Below, piece by piece: positions 46,419 to 56,431 of a DNA stretch of 64,000 nt. The notes under the pieces were generated by a model that saw only the letters and a program-made list of their open reading frames with translations, was not told where the DNA came from and searched no databases. A program made the translations under genes and the position numbers. The stretch spans positions 186,001-250,000 of the forward strand of contig NZ_SPJX01000652.1 in NCBI RefSeq assembly GCF_004458765.1, given 5' to 3'. The first letter of the stretch is position 1. Each line of letters begins with the position of its first letter. The DNA comes from Microvirga pakistanensis (GTDB lineage Bacteria > Pseudomonadota > Alphaproteobacteria > Rhizobiales > Beijerinckiaceae).

Positions 46419-46753
46419 GATTTCTCCTTGAATCAGAGATTACCCAAGGGCGCCCAAGACGGCGAAAAAAAGGCTGCGGACCGGGAGACGGAAGCGCTGC
46501 CCGGGGGTGCGACAATCGATGCTTCCAAACTCTGCCCGAACCATCGGCCCTCGTCTCTGACACTGGTTAGTGGCCCGTTTCGGACAACGGCAAAACCCAA
46601 CATTGGATCCAGGGCCGGGCACGGGGGAGAGGGTGTCCGTTGTCGTGGCTCGTATTGTGGCTTGACAGGAACCGCCCCCCGGATCTGGCGTTGCCCTGAT
46701 AGCGCCGAGCCTTGCTGCTCGCCCTAAATCCCTGCTTTCCGAAGAGGCTTCAG
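46419..46753. other. Intergenic region between divergent genes
   Basis: It carries the promoters of the GH2 gene (minus) and of a small membrane protein (plus). AAGGAG on the minus strand just before the GH2 ATG is its ribosome site. No repeat, RNA gene or further reading frame stands out. Confidence 0.4.
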
Positions 46754-47044
46754 ATGGCTCAACAAGTTCCCGACGATCGCGCCCGCCAGGGCGCCTCCGG
46801 CCGCCCGGTTCTGGGCGTTCTGATCGGATCCCTGCTCCTGCTTGCGGTCGCCGTGGGAGGCTACATGATCTGGGTGGGCGCTCAATCGCCCGACGACCCG
46901 GGCACGGATACCGCCCGCTCCGCCACGACAGGCTCCACCACCGGCTCGTCGGATGCCAACCCCACGAACCGGATCTCACCCGCAAACCCGGCCTATCCGG
47001 CTCCGGAGGCTCAGCCCTCGGCCAACCAGCCGGCGCAGCGCTAA
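46754..47044 (+). CDS. Small single-pass membrane protein, 96 aa
   Basis: The product begins MAQQVPDDRARQGASGRPVL. It has one hydrophobic helix (VLGVLIGSLLLLAVAVGGYM, about residues 19-38) and a Ser/Thr/Pro/Asn-rich tail that should be periplasmic. No known domain. The layout, a short cytoplasmic head plus helix plus disordered tail, is common among envelope proteins of unknown role. It is monocistronic, with a strong terminator directly after it. Confidence 0.72.
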   Translation: MAQQVPDDRARQGASGRPVLGVLIGSLLLLAVAVGGYMIWVGAQSPDDPGTDTARSATTGSTTGSSDANPTNRISPANPAYPAPEAQPSANQPAQR

Positions 47045-47064
47045 GGAACGTTTTCTCAGCGCAG

Positions 47065-47098
47065 GCCTGGACGGGGGAGGGCCCATCCAGGCTTTTTT
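47065..47098 (+). terminator. Rho-independent terminator
   Basis: GCCTGGA, a 14-base loop and TCCAGGC are followed by six T's, about 20 bases after the small membrane-protein gene. Confidence 0.9.
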
Positions 47099-47185
47099 GT
47101 TGCACTTCTCCAGCTTGGCGGCGAGTTTTCGCCTTATTGATTCGCAATGAACCAGCCCGCAAGGGAATGCGATAAGGCGGACTGA

Positions 47186-49732
47186 ATGACCGGGATTGGA
47201 CTGAAGCGGCTGTTTTCGGCCGCAATCATTGCATGCGGCCTCGCAGCGGGCGGCTTTGCCTCTGCTCAGCAGGTGCAGGCGCCGCCTGCCGCCCAGCCTC
47301 AAGCTCCTGCACCACAGGCTCCGGCGCCGGCCCCCCCGCCCGCCCCCGATGCGCCGGGCGGCAATGTCTCCGCCGAGACCAAGGCGGCCCGCGCCAAGCT
47401 CGACAGCTTCAAGGCCGATCTCGACCAGAAGGAGCTGGCGCTCCAAGGGCGCACCCTGTCCGATGCGGAACTGCAGAACCTGCGCCAGCAGATCGAGCCG
47501 ATCATCGTCGACATCCGCACCGTGATCGAGGAGCAGGCGCCGAGGCTGGAGGCCAGCCGCGAGCGCCTCTCCCAACTCGGACCGAAACCCGCCAGCGGAC
47601 AGCCCGAGGAAAGCGCCGACGTGGCCCGTGACCGCTCGGACCGAGAGGCCGCCGTCGCCGAACTCGACGAAACCCAGCGCCTCGGGCGGGCGCTTCTGGT
47701 TCAGGCCGAGCAGCTGAGCGCCCGGATCGGCGACCTGCGCCGGGCCGGTTTCGCACGGGCGCTCTTCGCACAGAGCGAGGGCCTTCTCAGCCCGAACCTA
47801 TGGATGAGCGTGATCCAGGCGATCCCGCAGGAGTTGAGAGCCCAGCGGGTCGTCCTCTCGGATGCCCTCGAGCAGGTCCAGCGGACGGCGACCATCGGCG
47901 TTCTCCTCGTCCTCGGGCTGGCCATCGGCGTCGCCGTTGCGCTTTACATCGGCCGCCGCTCCATTGCGCCTCGTCTCGTCCGACGCGATCCGGCCATCGC
48001 CGATCCGTCGCGCCGCAGCCGCCTGATGGCGGCCATCGGCGTTCTCGCGCTCGGCGCCGGCCCGGCGATCGCAGGGAGCTGGATCGTCTGGGTCGCCTTC
48101 GACTCGGCGGATATCGTCTCGCCGCGCCTGGAGGAGGTGGCGAAATCCCTTCTCGGGGGCCTGGCCTTCATCGCCTTCGTCCGCGCCCTCATCGACTCCA
48201 TTCTGGCGCCCGACCATACCTCCTGGCGCCTGATTCCGGTCCGGGATGCATCGGCGGCGCGCATCATGGGGTTCTCGGTCACCCTGGCGACGATTCTGAG
48301 CGTCGGCAAGGTCATCGAAGCGTTCAACAAAGCGGTGGCTGCGGTCCTTCCGATCACGGTGATCACGAGGGCCGTCTTCGCCCTGGCCATGGCGCTCGTC
48401 TTCGCCGAGCTGCTGCGGCGCTTCGCGGCGCGAGAAAGCCAGGAGGAGAACTGTCTCGGTCCCTATGTCGCACCGGAGGTCGATATCGGCGGGCCGTTGC
48501 GCAGCCTGGGCTGGTTCGTCGTCGCCGTCGTCATCGGGAGCGTGCTCGGCGGCTATACGGCGCTCGCGTCCTTCGTGATCGATCAGGCGATCTCGATTTC
48601 GCTGATCGTCGCGCTGCTCGTTCTCTGCATCACGCTTGCGGACGAGTTCATCGCCGGATCCCTGCGCGGCCCGAGCAGGCTCGCCACGACCCTGCAGGCC
48701 AACACGGGCATCCGCCGCCGCTCCCTGGAGCAGATCGGCGTCCTGGCGAGCGGCATCGCGCGGCTGGCGCTCATCGTTCTCGCCATCCTGATGATCCTGC
48801 TGCCCTGGGGCATCGAATCGGCGGACGTGACGAGTTCATTGAGGGCTCTGTTCTTCGGCTTCAGCGTCGGCGATGTCACGATTTCCCTGTCGTCGATCCT
48901 GATCGCGGCGTTCCTCTTCGCGGCGGGCTTCACTGTCACGCGGATCATTCAGCGCTGGCTCGACAACACCTTCCTGCCGGCGACCGATCTCGATGCGGGC
49001 CTGCGCAACTCGATCCGCACGGCGGCGGGGTATGTGGGCATCATCACGGCAGGCGTCATCGCCTTTACCTATCTGGGCCTGAGCCTGGAGCGCCTGACCA
49101 TCGTGGCCGGCGCCCTGTCGGTGGGTATCGGTTTCGGCCTGCAGTCCATCGTCAACAACTTCATCTCGGGCCTGATCCTCCTGTGGGAGCGTCCGATCCG
49201 TGTCGGCGATCTCGTGGTCGTGGGCGATGGGGAAGGCTATGTGCGCCGGATCAATGTGCGCTCCACCGAGATCCAGACCTTCGACCGCTCCACGCTGATC
49301 GTGCCGAACTCGAACCTGATATCGGGCATCGTCCGCAACCGGGTGCGCAACGACCGCGTCGGACGCGTGATCGTTTCGGTGCCCGTCCCGCGCTCGACCG
49401 ATCCGGACCTGATGGCGGATATCATGCGCACCGCCGCGCTGGCCCATCGCGAGGTGATGAGCGAGCCCTCTCCGCGCGTGATCTTCAAGAAGGCGACGGA
49501 GAACACGATCGATTTCGATCTCGTCTGCTTCGTCGACGACATCGATGCGGCTGGCCGGGTGTCGAGCGACCTCTATTTCGAGGTCTTCCGCGGATTGCGC
49601 AAGGCGGGGATCGGCGTCCCCATGCCCGAGGCTCCTGCACCCGCGCCTGAGGAGGAGAAAGCGGACGCGTCCAAAAAGGAGGGGGATGAGGATGAAACCT
49701 TAACCCTTCTCAAGGATAAGTCGCCTGCATGA
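47186..49732 (+). CDS. MscS-family mechanosensitive channel with DUF3772 domain
   Basis: The 848-aa protein has a signal peptide (MTGIGLKRLFSAAIIACGLA, cleaved after ASA) and a Gln/Ala/Pro-rich linker. A periplasmic coiled region follows (about 60-210, DUF3772), then around ten membrane helices. The C-terminal MscS core has LERLTIVAGALSVGIGFGLQ, SIVNNFISGLILLWERPIRV and GYVRRINVRSTEIQTFDRST. Large members of this type release solutes on hypo-osmotic shock. The tail is rich in Glu and Lys. The last four bases overlap the CAP gene. Confidence 0.93.
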   Translation: MTGIGLKRLFSAAIIACGLAAGGFASAQQVQAPPAAQPQAPAPQAPAPAPPPAPDAPGGNVSAETKAARAKLDSFKADLDQKELALQGRTLSDAELQNLRQQIEPIIVDIRTVIEEQAPRLEASRERLSQLGPKPASGQPEESADVARDRSDREAAVAELDETQRLGRALLVQAEQLSARIGDLRRAGFARALFAQSEGLLSPNLWMSVIQAIPQELRAQRVVLSDALEQVQRTATIGVLLVLGLAIGVAVALYIGRRSIAPRLVRRDPAIADPSRRSRLMAAIGVLALGAGPAIAGSWIVWVAFDSADIVSPRLEEVAKSLLGGLAFIAFVRALIDSILAPDHTSWRLIPVRDASAARIMGFSVTLATILSVGKVIEAFNKAVAAVLPITVITRAVFALAMALVFAELLRRFAARESQEENCLGPYVAPEVDIGGPLRSLGWFVVAVVIGSVLGGYTALASFVIDQAISISLIVALLVLCITLADEFIAGSLRGPSRLATTLQANTGIRRRSLEQIGVLASGIARLALIVLAILMILLPWGIESADVTSSLRALFFGFSVGDVTISLSSILIAAFLFAAGFTVTRIIQRWLDNTFLPATDLDAGLRNSIRTAAGYVGIITAGVIAFTYLGLSLERLTIVAGALSVGIGFGLQSIVNNFISGLILLWERPIRVGDLVVVGDGEGYVRRINVRSTEIQTFDRSTLIVPNSNLISGIVRNRVRNDRVGRVIVSVPVPRSTDPDLMADIMRTAALAHREVMSEPSPRVIFKKATENTIDFDLVCFVDDIDAAGRVSSDLYFEVFRGLRKAGIGVPMPEAPAPAPEEEKADASKKEGDEDETLTLLKDKSPA

Positions 49733-50226
49733 AGAGCCTCATCTGTCTCAGTCTCTCCGCGCTCGCCCTGGCAGGCTGCCAGTCCGAGCAGCGCCACGCC
49801 CGCTCGCAGACGCCGAGCTTCTACGCCTCCATGGCCGATGCCGGGGCCACGGTGGATGCGGCCATGGCGCGGGACATGATCGGCGCCTATCGCCGGAACA
49901 ACGGCCTGGGCTTGCTCACCCTCGATCCCGAGCTGCAGGCGGCCGCGCAAGCCGAGGCCGACGCCATGGCGGCGGCGGACAAGCCCAGCTCCGCCGATGC
50001 GTTCAAGCGCCGGCTGTCCTCGGACGGCTTCGCCGCGCCGGCGGCCAATCTCTCCGCGGGCTATCATACCCTCGCGGAGGCCTTCTCCGGCTGGCGCGAG
50101 AGCCCGCAGCACAACCGGGTGCTGCTCGATCCCAAGGCGACGCGGATCGGCATCGCCACGGCCTACACGCCGAACTCAAAGTACAAGGTCTATTGGGCTC
50201 TGGTGGTCGCAGCCGGTAAGTCCTGA
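49729..50226 (+). CDS. CAP-domain lipoprotein
   Basis: The 165-aa protein has a lipobox (MKSLICLSLSALALAGCQSE), so the mature form is lipid-anchored. The CAP (SCP/PR-1-like) domain shows IGAYRRNNGLGLLTLDPELQ, NLSAGYHTLAEAFSGWRESP and QHNRVLLDPKATRIGIATAY. Bacterial CAP proteins are of unsettled function, with proposals of lipid, metal or peptide binding. The start overlaps the channel gene (ATGA), so the two are translated together and may act in the same envelope layer. Confidence 0.88.
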   Translation: MKSLICLSLSALALAGCQSEQRHARSQTPSFYASMADAGATVDAAMARDMIGAYRRNNGLGLLTLDPELQAAAQAEADAMAAADKPSSADAFKRRLSSDGFAAPAANLSAGYHTLAEAFSGWRESPQHNRVLLDPKATRIGIATAYTPNSKYKVYWALVVAAGKS

Positions 50227-50330
50227 GCTGAAACCGGGCATTTCCAAGGCGGTCTGGAACCGAAATCGAAGCGTAGCTCTTTAGCTTCAAGCCACGTTTG
50301 GCGGTGTTCGAGAGCGTGCTTTGAATAGCC

Positions 50331-52310
50331 ATGCCGGACTTTGACCCGAAGCTGGGCAAGCAGATGCCCCCGCCTCCCGCGGCGGCGAGCAATCAGGATG
50401 TCGGGCCCGGTCAGGACACGACGCTCGCCAAGGAAGCCGACCACGCCGGTGCCCATCAGCCCGAGCCCCACAAGCTGGACACCACCCCTGAGATGACGCC
50501 GAGCATCGGCCGGGAGCTGTTCGTGCTGTTCCGGGACATGGTCCGGAAACGGAAGGGTTGGCCGATGACGCGGCTCGCCATCGCCATCCTGGTGGTCCTC
50601 ATCGGCAACATGGTGGGACAGGTTCGCCTCAACCAATGGAACGGCGCCTTCTTCGACGCGGTGGAGAAACGCAATGCGTCGGCCTTCTTCGAACAGCTTC
50701 TCGTCTTTGTCGTCATCGTCGCCGCGCTGCTGGCCCTGGTCGTGGCGCAGACATGGCTGCAGGAGCGGCTGAAGATCCGCTTGCGGCAGCGCTTGACGCA
50801 GATTCTGCTCGATCTCTGGCTCAAGCCCAATCACGCCTACCAGCTCGGCTTCATGGGAGAGGCCGCCCGCCAGCCAGACCAGCGCCTGCAGGAGGATTGT
50901 CGGCTCTTTTCCGAGCTCTCGACGGAGCTGGGTGTGGGCATGCTGCAGGCTTTCCTCCTGCTCGTCAGCTTCATCGGCGTCCTGTGGACGCTCTCCGGCG
51001 CGACGACCTTCGTCATCGGAGGGGACGAGATCACGATTCCCGGCTACATGGTGTGGGTCGCCATCGGTTATGCCGGCATCGGTTCGGGCCTGACCTGGCT
51101 CGTCGGGCGTCCCCTGATCCGCCTCAACACGCTCCGCTACGCCCGCGAGGCCGATCTGCGCTTCGCGCTCGTGCGCGTCAACGAGAGCGCGGAGAGCGTC
51201 TCTCTCTACAACGGCGAGGACGACGAGCGGCGCAATCTCGACGGGTTCGTGGAAGCGGTTCTCAAGGCGACACGCCGCCTGTCGGGGGCTCTGGCGCGCC
51301 TGACCTGGATCACCTCGGGCTATGGCTGGCTGGCGATCGTCGTGCCGATTCTGGCCGCCGCGCCGGGTTATTTCAGCGGCCGCCTCTCCTTCGGCGGCAT
51401 GATGATGGTGGTCGGCGCCTTCAACCAGGTGCAGGCGGCCCTGCGCTACTTCGTGGACAACTTCCCGAAGATCGCGGATTGGCGTTCGGCGGTGCTGCGC
51501 GTGGCCACGTTCCGGCAGGCCGCCATCGACCTCGAAGAGGCGACGGACGAGAACGGCAAGATCGACATTCAGCCTCATCCCAAGGGCTGGCTCAGCTTCG
51601 AAGGTCTATCGATCGCCCTGAGCGACGGCAGCATCCTCATCGAGGACGCGACGGCCGAGATCAGGCCCGGAGAGCGGGTGCTGATCATGGGCGAGTCCGG
51701 TGCCGGCAAGAGCACGCTGTTCAGGGCGATCGCCGAACTCTGGCCCTGGGGCGCCGGCACGATCCGGCTGCCGCCCGGGCACGAGATGATGTTCCTGCCG
51801 CAGCGGCCTTATCTGCCCTTGGGAACGCTCCGGGCCGCGCTCAGCTATCCGGCTTCGCCCGATACCTTCGACGATGCGGCCATCCGAGCCGCCCTGGAGC
51901 GCTGCGGATTGGGCGAGTTCGTGGACACCCTCGACAGGGACGAGCGATGGGACAAGACCATGTCGCTCGGCCAGCAGCAGCGTGTCGCCTTCGCCCGCGT
52001 CCTGCTGCACAAGCCGCGCTGGGTTTTCATGGACGAGGCCACCTCCGCCCTCGACGAGGAAAACCAGGCCTCCATGCTTTCCCTGTTCGAGAACGAACTG
52101 AACGGCGCCACCGTGATGTCGATCGGCCATCGACCGGGGCTCGAGGAGTTCCACACGCGAACCCTTCACATCAGGAAGACCGAGGAGGGGGCGATTCTCC
52201 TCGCGAAGCCACGCCCCCGGCGGGCTGAACATCCGCAGCGGAGATGGATCGGCAGTCTGCGCAAGCGGCTCGGAAGTACCCATCGTGTCCACGCTCGAAG
52301 CGAAGGATGA
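50331..52310 (+). CDS. SbmA/BacA-like ABC transporter with fused ATPase
   Basis: The 659-aa protein joins an SbmA/BacA-like membrane domain to an ABC ATPase. The membrane part has VGQVRLNQWNGAFFDAVEKR, LRQRLTQILLDLWLKPNHAY and RQPDQRLQEDCRLF. The ATPase has Walker A GESGAGKSTLFRAI, signature LGQQQRVAFARVLL and Walker B WVFMDEATSALDEE. In rhizobia BacA-type transporters import peptides and help load very-long-chain fatty acids into lipid A. The half-transporter presumably works as a homodimer. The N-terminal 45 residues are polar and disordered. Confidence 0.9.
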   Translation: MPDFDPKLGKQMPPPPAAASNQDVGPGQDTTLAKEADHAGAHQPEPHKLDTTPEMTPSIGRELFVLFRDMVRKRKGWPMTRLAIAILVVLIGNMVGQVRLNQWNGAFFDAVEKRNASAFFEQLLVFVVIVAALLALVVAQTWLQERLKIRLRQRLTQILLDLWLKPNHAYQLGFMGEAARQPDQRLQEDCRLFSELSTELGVGMLQAFLLLVSFIGVLWTLSGATTFVIGGDEITIPGYMVWVAIGYAGIGSGLTWLVGRPLIRLNTLRYAREADLRFALVRVNESAESVSLYNGEDDERRNLDGFVEAVLKATRRLSGALARLTWITSGYGWLAIVVPILAAAPGYFSGRLSFGGMMMVVGAFNQVQAALRYFVDNFPKIADWRSAVLRVATFRQAAIDLEEATDENGKIDIQPHPKGWLSFEGLSIALSDGSILIEDATAEIRPGERVLIMGESGAGKSTLFRAIAELWPWGAGTIRLPPGHEMMFLPQRPYLPLGTLRAALSYPASPDTFDDAAIRAALERCGLGEFVDTLDRDERWDKTMSLGQQQRVAFARVLLHKPRWVFMDEATSALDEENQASMLSLFENELNGATVMSIGHRPGLEEFHTRTLHIRKTEEGAILLAKPRPRRAEHPQRRWIGSLRKRLGSTHRVHARSEG

Positions 52311-52418
52311 CGCGCCGATGCGGACGAGCCATGGCATTCCGGGTGAACAGGATGACGAAATACCCTATCATGAGCGGAGTTCTCGCACCGGTCTTCGCCC
52401 TGCTGGCAGGTTGATCCC

Positions 52419-54221
52419 ATGCACCTGATCAGACTTTACGTACGGGTTCTCGGGCAACTCGGGTCGGACTTGAGGGTCGGCGCCTTGCTCGCCCTGGCGA
52501 ATGTCGCTCTGGCGATCTCCGCCTTCGCCGAGCCCATTCTGTTCGGCCGCATCATCGATGTTCTCACCCGCGCGCAGATCCCGGGTTCGGCCCCCGTCAC
52601 CTTTTCGGTGCTCTCGCCCTTGATCGTCGCCTGGGTGGCCTTCGGCCTTTTCTCCATCGCGGCGGGCGCTCTCGTGGCGCTTCATGCGGACAGGCTGGCC
52701 CACCGGCGCCGCCTCGCCGTGGTCGCCAATTACTTCGAACATGTTCTCGAACTCCCGCTCGCCTTTCACACCTCCACCCATTCCGGCCGCGTTCTGAAGG
52801 TGATGCTGGAGGGTTCGGGCGGCATGTCCTGGCTCTGGCTCGGGTTCTTCCGCGAGCACCTGGCGGCACTCGTCGCCCTCGTGGTGCTCCTGCCGCTCAC
52901 CGTCTTCCTGAACTGGCGGCTGGGGCTTCTTCTCGTGGCGCTCGTCGGTATCTTCGCGGTGCTCACCGCCATCGTGCTGCGCAAGACGGAGACCCTGCAG
53001 GGCTCCGTCGAGCGCTATCACTCGAACCTCGCCGAGCATGCCTCCGATGCCCTCGGCAATGTGCCGGTGATCCAGTCGTTCACGCGCATCGAGGCCGAGA
53101 GCCGCTCATTGCGCACGATCATCCACCAGCTGCTGCAGGCGCAGAACCCGGTCCTGTCCTGGTGGGCGCTGGCCTCCGTGGCGTCTCGCGCGTCGGCCAC
53201 CATCACGGTGACGGCCATCTTCCTCCTCGGCACTTGGCTGCATCTTCACGGCCTCGCCAGCATCGGCGAGATCGTCACCTTCATGAGCATGGCCACGATG
53301 CTGATCGGCCGCCTGGAACAGGCGGTGAGCTTCATCAACCAGCTCTTCATGCAGGCTCCGAAGCTGATGGAATTCTTCGAGATCCTCGATACGGCGCCCG
53401 CCGTCCACGACCGGCCGAGCGCCAAGACCGTCGAACGCTTCGAGGGTGAGGTCGTGTTCGACAATGTGAGCTTCTCCTACGACGGAAAGCGCTCCGCCGT
53501 GCAGGACGTGTCGTTCGCGATCCGGCCCGGCGAAACCGTGGCCCTGGTCGGCGCGACCGGGTCCGGCAAGTCGACGACCCTTGGTCTCCTGCACCGGGCC
53601 TTCGATCCGCAATCGGGCTGCATCCGCGTCGATGGCGACGACATTCGCGACCTGACCCTTGCCTCCCTGCGCCGCAACATCGGCGTCGTGTTCCAGGAGC
53701 CGATGCTGTTTGCCCGCACGATCCGCGAGAACCTGCAGGTCGGACGTCCCGAAGCCACGGATGCCGAGATGATCGAAGCCTTGCAGCGGGCGCAGGCCAT
53801 CGAGTTCATTTCCCGCCAGACGGACGGCCTCGGCACGGTCGTCGGCGAGCGCGGGCGCTCACTGTCGGGCGGCGAGCGCCAGCGCCTTTCCATTGCGCGT
53901 GCCTTGCTGAAGAACCCGCCGATCCTCATTCTCGACGAAGCCACGAGCGCCCTCGACGCGGCAACCGAGCAGAAGCTGCAGCGCGCCCTCGACGAGGTGA
54001 TGAAAGGGCGAACCACATTCGTCATCGCGCATCGCCTCGCCACGATCCGCAACGCCGACCGCATCCTCGTCTTCGATCAGGGCCGTATCATCGAGACCGG
54101 GACGTTCGACGAACTCGTGGCCAAGGGCGGACGCTTCGCCGATTTGGCCCGTGCGCAGTTCATGGCGGCGGAGGAACCGTCACGGCAGGCGCCACGGGAA
54201 GCTGCCGCTGCGCGCGCGTGA
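52419..54221 (+). CDS. ndvA: Cyclic beta-1,2-glucan ABC exporter NdvA
   Basis: The 600-aa half-transporter begins MHLIRLYVRVLGQLGSDLRV and matches NdvA/ChvA over its membrane domain, including SAFAEPILFGRIIDVLTRAQ and LHADRLAHRRRLAVVANYFE. The ATPase has Walker A GATGSGKSTTLGLL, signature LSGGERQRLSIARAL and Walker B ILILDEATSALD. NdvA exports cyclic beta-1,2-glucans to the periplasm for osmotic adaptation and host interaction. The synthase NdvB is not in this window. It follows the other ABC gene by about 110 bases. Confidence 0.92.
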   Translation: MHLIRLYVRVLGQLGSDLRVGALLALANVALAISAFAEPILFGRIIDVLTRAQIPGSAPVTFSVLSPLIVAWVAFGLFSIAAGALVALHADRLAHRRRLAVVANYFEHVLELPLAFHTSTHSGRVLKVMLEGSGGMSWLWLGFFREHLAALVALVVLLPLTVFLNWRLGLLLVALVGIFAVLTAIVLRKTETLQGSVERYHSNLAEHASDALGNVPVIQSFTRIEAESRSLRTIIHQLLQAQNPVLSWWALASVASRASATITVTAIFLLGTWLHLHGLASIGEIVTFMSMATMLIGRLEQAVSFINQLFMQAPKLMEFFEILDTAPAVHDRPSAKTVERFEGEVVFDNVSFSYDGKRSAVQDVSFAIRPGETVALVGATGSGKSTTLGLLHRAFDPQSGCIRVDGDDIRDLTLASLRRNIGVVFQEPMLFARTIRENLQVGRPEATDAEMIEALQRAQAIEFISRQTDGLGTVVGERGRSLSGGERQRLSIARALLKNPPILILDEATSALDAATEQKLQRALDEVMKGRTTFVIAHRLATIRNADRILVFDQGRIIETGTFDELVAKGGRFADLARAQFMAAEEPSRQAPREAAAARA

Positions 54222-54255
54222 GACAGGCTCCTCGAACCCTCGGTGAAAGCAAAGC

Positions 54256-55128
54256 ATGGCGCAGGCAATCGATCCCCGAACACCGGGCATTCGCCTCCAG
54301 GTCGACGGCATCACGCTTCACGGCGTCGAGACTGGTCCGAAGGACGGTCCGCTTGTCATTCTGCTGCATGGTTTTCCCGAGTTCTGGTGGGCCTGGCGCT
54401 ACCAGATCGAGGCGCTGGCGAGGGCGGGCTATCGTGTTCTCGCGCCGGATCAGCGCGGCTACAATCTCAGCGACAAGCCGCAGGGCCGCAGGGCCTACGA
54501 TCTCGACACGCTGGCGCAGGACGTCATCGGCTTGAGTGATGCGTTGGGATACGGCACGTGCTCTCTCGTCGGCCACGATTGGGGCGGCCTCGCGGCCTGG
54601 TGGACGGCCTCGCGCCATCCTGACCGGATCGAGCGGCTGGTGGCGATCAATGCGCCGCATCCCTCTGTTGCCGGCCCCTATATGCGCCGCCATCCGAGCC
54701 AGATGCTGAGAAGCTCCTATATCGGCTTCTTCCAGTTGCCCTATCTGCCCGAGGCCCTGTTCTCGGCAGGAGACCACCGGACGCTCAAGCGATCCCTCCA
54801 GCGCACGAGCCGGGCCGGTACGTTCTCGGACCAGGATCTCGCGGAATACGAGCGCGCCTGGAGCCGTCCCGGCGCGCTCACCGGCATGCTGAACTGGTAT
54901 CGTGCATTGCCGCTCAGGCCGCCCCGTCGACCGCCGGGCATTCTTGCGATGCCGGTGCTGGCGATCTGGGGCATGCGGGACCGATTCCTGGAATTCGGCC
55001 TCTGCGAACAGAGCCTGGCGCTCTGCGCTCACGGCCGAGCCCTGCCTCTGCCGAGAGCGACCCATTGGGTCCATCTGGAGGAGGCCGAGGCGGTGAATGC
55101 GGCGCTGATCGATTTTCTCAAGACGTGA
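54256..55128 (+). CDS. Alpha/beta hydrolase, epoxide-hydrolase-like
   Basis: The 290-aa protein has the oxyanion motif ILLHGFPEFWWAWRYQIEAL, the nucleophile elbow SLVGHDWGGLAAWW with Asp rather than Ser, and a C-terminal catalytic His in RATHWVHLEEAEAVN. The Asp nucleophile and the HGFPE motif point to an epoxide or haloalkane hydrolase-like member. The substrate is unknown. The gene starts 34 bases after ndvA, and its stop codon is one base from that of the convergent CorC-like gene. Confidence 0.9.
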   Translation: MAQAIDPRTPGIRLQVDGITLHGVETGPKDGPLVILLHGFPEFWWAWRYQIEALARAGYRVLAPDQRGYNLSDKPQGRRAYDLDTLAQDVIGLSDALGYGTCSLVGHDWGGLAAWWTASRHPDRIERLVAINAPHPSVAGPYMRRHPSQMLRSSYIGFFQLPYLPEALFSAGDHRTLKRSLQRTSRAGTFSDQDLAEYERAWSRPGALTGMLNWYRALPLRPPRRPPGILAMPVLAIWGMRDRFLEFGLCEQSLALCAHGRALPLPRATHWVHLEEAEAVNAALIDFLKT

Positions 55129-55129
55129 G

Positions 55130-56431
55130 TCAGCTCTCCCTGGCCCGCACCGGCGCAAGAGGAGTGATCCGGAGGGCGGTAATGCGGTTACGCGACTTGC
55201 GCAGCACCTGGAACCGGAACCCGTGGAAGGTGAAGATCTGTCCCGTATCGGGAATCGTCTGCGCCTCGTGGATCACGAGGCCCGCGATGGTGGTGGCCTC
55301 CTCGTCCGGCAGGTTCCATTCCATGGCGCGGTTGAGATCGCGGATCGGAACCGATCCGTCCACGTTCACCGAGCCGTTCGGCTGGAGGCGCACGCCCTGC
55401 ACGGAGAGATCGTGCTCGTCCTTGATGTCTCCCACGATCTCTTCGAGGATGTCCTCGAGGGTCACGAGGCCCATCACCTCGCCGTATTCGTCGACCACCA
55501 GCGCGAAGTGCGTCTTCTTGGCGAGGAACGCCTTGAGCTGATCGCGCAGGGACGTGGTGTCCGGCACGAACCAGCTCTCCAGTGCGATCGCCTCCACCCT
55601 GAGCTTGCCGGCATCGCCGCCGACCGCGTCGAGCGCGCGCAGCAGATCCTTGGCGTGAAGAACGCCGACGATGTTCTCCTGGCTTCCGCGCCAGAGCGGC
55701 ATGCGCGTATAGGGGGAGGAGAGCACCTCGCGCACGATCTCCTCAGACGACAGATCCGCGTTGATGGTGCGCATCTTCGTCCGGTGGACCATGACCTCCG
55801 AGACGGTGAGGTCTTCCAGATCGAGCAGCCCTCCCAGCATGTCGCGCTGCACCTTCGCGACGCCGCCCTCCTTGTGCAGCAGGGCGACCTGGCCGCGGAT
55901 TTCCTCAGACGCGGACAGGATCGGCGTGTTCTCTCCGATGCGGATCCCGAAGGGCCGCAGCATCAGGCGCGCCAAGCGTTCGATGGCGATTGCCAGCGGC
56001 CCGAGCAGCGCCACAACCCAGGACATGGGGCGTGAGAGAAACAGCGAGACGCTGTCGGACGAGGAAATGGCGATGGTCTTCGGCAGCACCTCCGCGAAGA
56101 CGATGACGAGCACCGACATGATCGCGGTCGCATAAAGCGCGCCTCCGTCGCCGAAGATCGCGACGAGAACGCTGGTGGCGAAGGCCGATACGCCGATATT
56201 GACGATGTTGTTGCCGATCAGAACCGTGCCGATGAAGCGCTCGCGCATTTCGAGCAGGCGGTTCACCAGGCGGGCGCGCTTGTCGCCGCCCTTTTCCAGC
56301 ATCAACATCCGGGAGCGGGACGCGCCCGTGAAGGCGGTCTCGCCCGCCGAGAAGAAGGCGGACAGCAGAAGGCAGAAGACGACGACCAGGGCAGCAAACC
56401 AGAGGTCGCCGGAAGCGGATTCCTCGATCAT
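55130..56431 (-). CDS. CorC/HlyC-family (CNNM) CBS-domain transporter
   Basis: The 433-aa protein has the CNNM membrane domain with LLSAFFSAGETAFTGASRSR, then paired CBS domains (MPLWRGSQENIVGVLHAKDL and LVVDEYGEVMGLVTLEDILE) and a CorC_HlyC C-terminal domain. Family members influence Mg2+ and Co2+ homeostasis. Five bases of overlap with aroB (start 56431, aroB stop 56428) place it in the aroK-aroB transcript, an arrangement common in Rhizobiales. Confidence 0.92.
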   Translation of the reverse strand: MIEESASGDLWFAALVVVFCLLLSAFFSAGETAFTGASRSRMLMLEKGGDKRARLVNRLLEMRERFIGTVLIGNNIVNIGVSAFATSVLVAIFGDGGALYATAIMSVLVIVFAEVLPKTIAISSSDSVSLFLSRPMSWVVALLGPLAIAIERLARLMLRPFGIRIGENTPILSASEEIRGQVALLHKEGGVAKVQRDMLGGLLDLEDLTVSEVMVHRTKMRTINADLSSEEIVREVLSSPYTRMPLWRGSQENIVGVLHAKDLLRALDAVGGDAGKLRVEAIALESWFVPDTTSLRDQLKAFLAKKTHFALVVDEYGEVMGLVTLEDILEEIVGDIKDEHDLSVQGVRLQPNGSVNVDGSVPIRDLNRAMEWNLPDEEATTIAGLVIHEAQTIPDTGQIFTFHGFRFQVLRKSRNRITALRITPLAPVRARES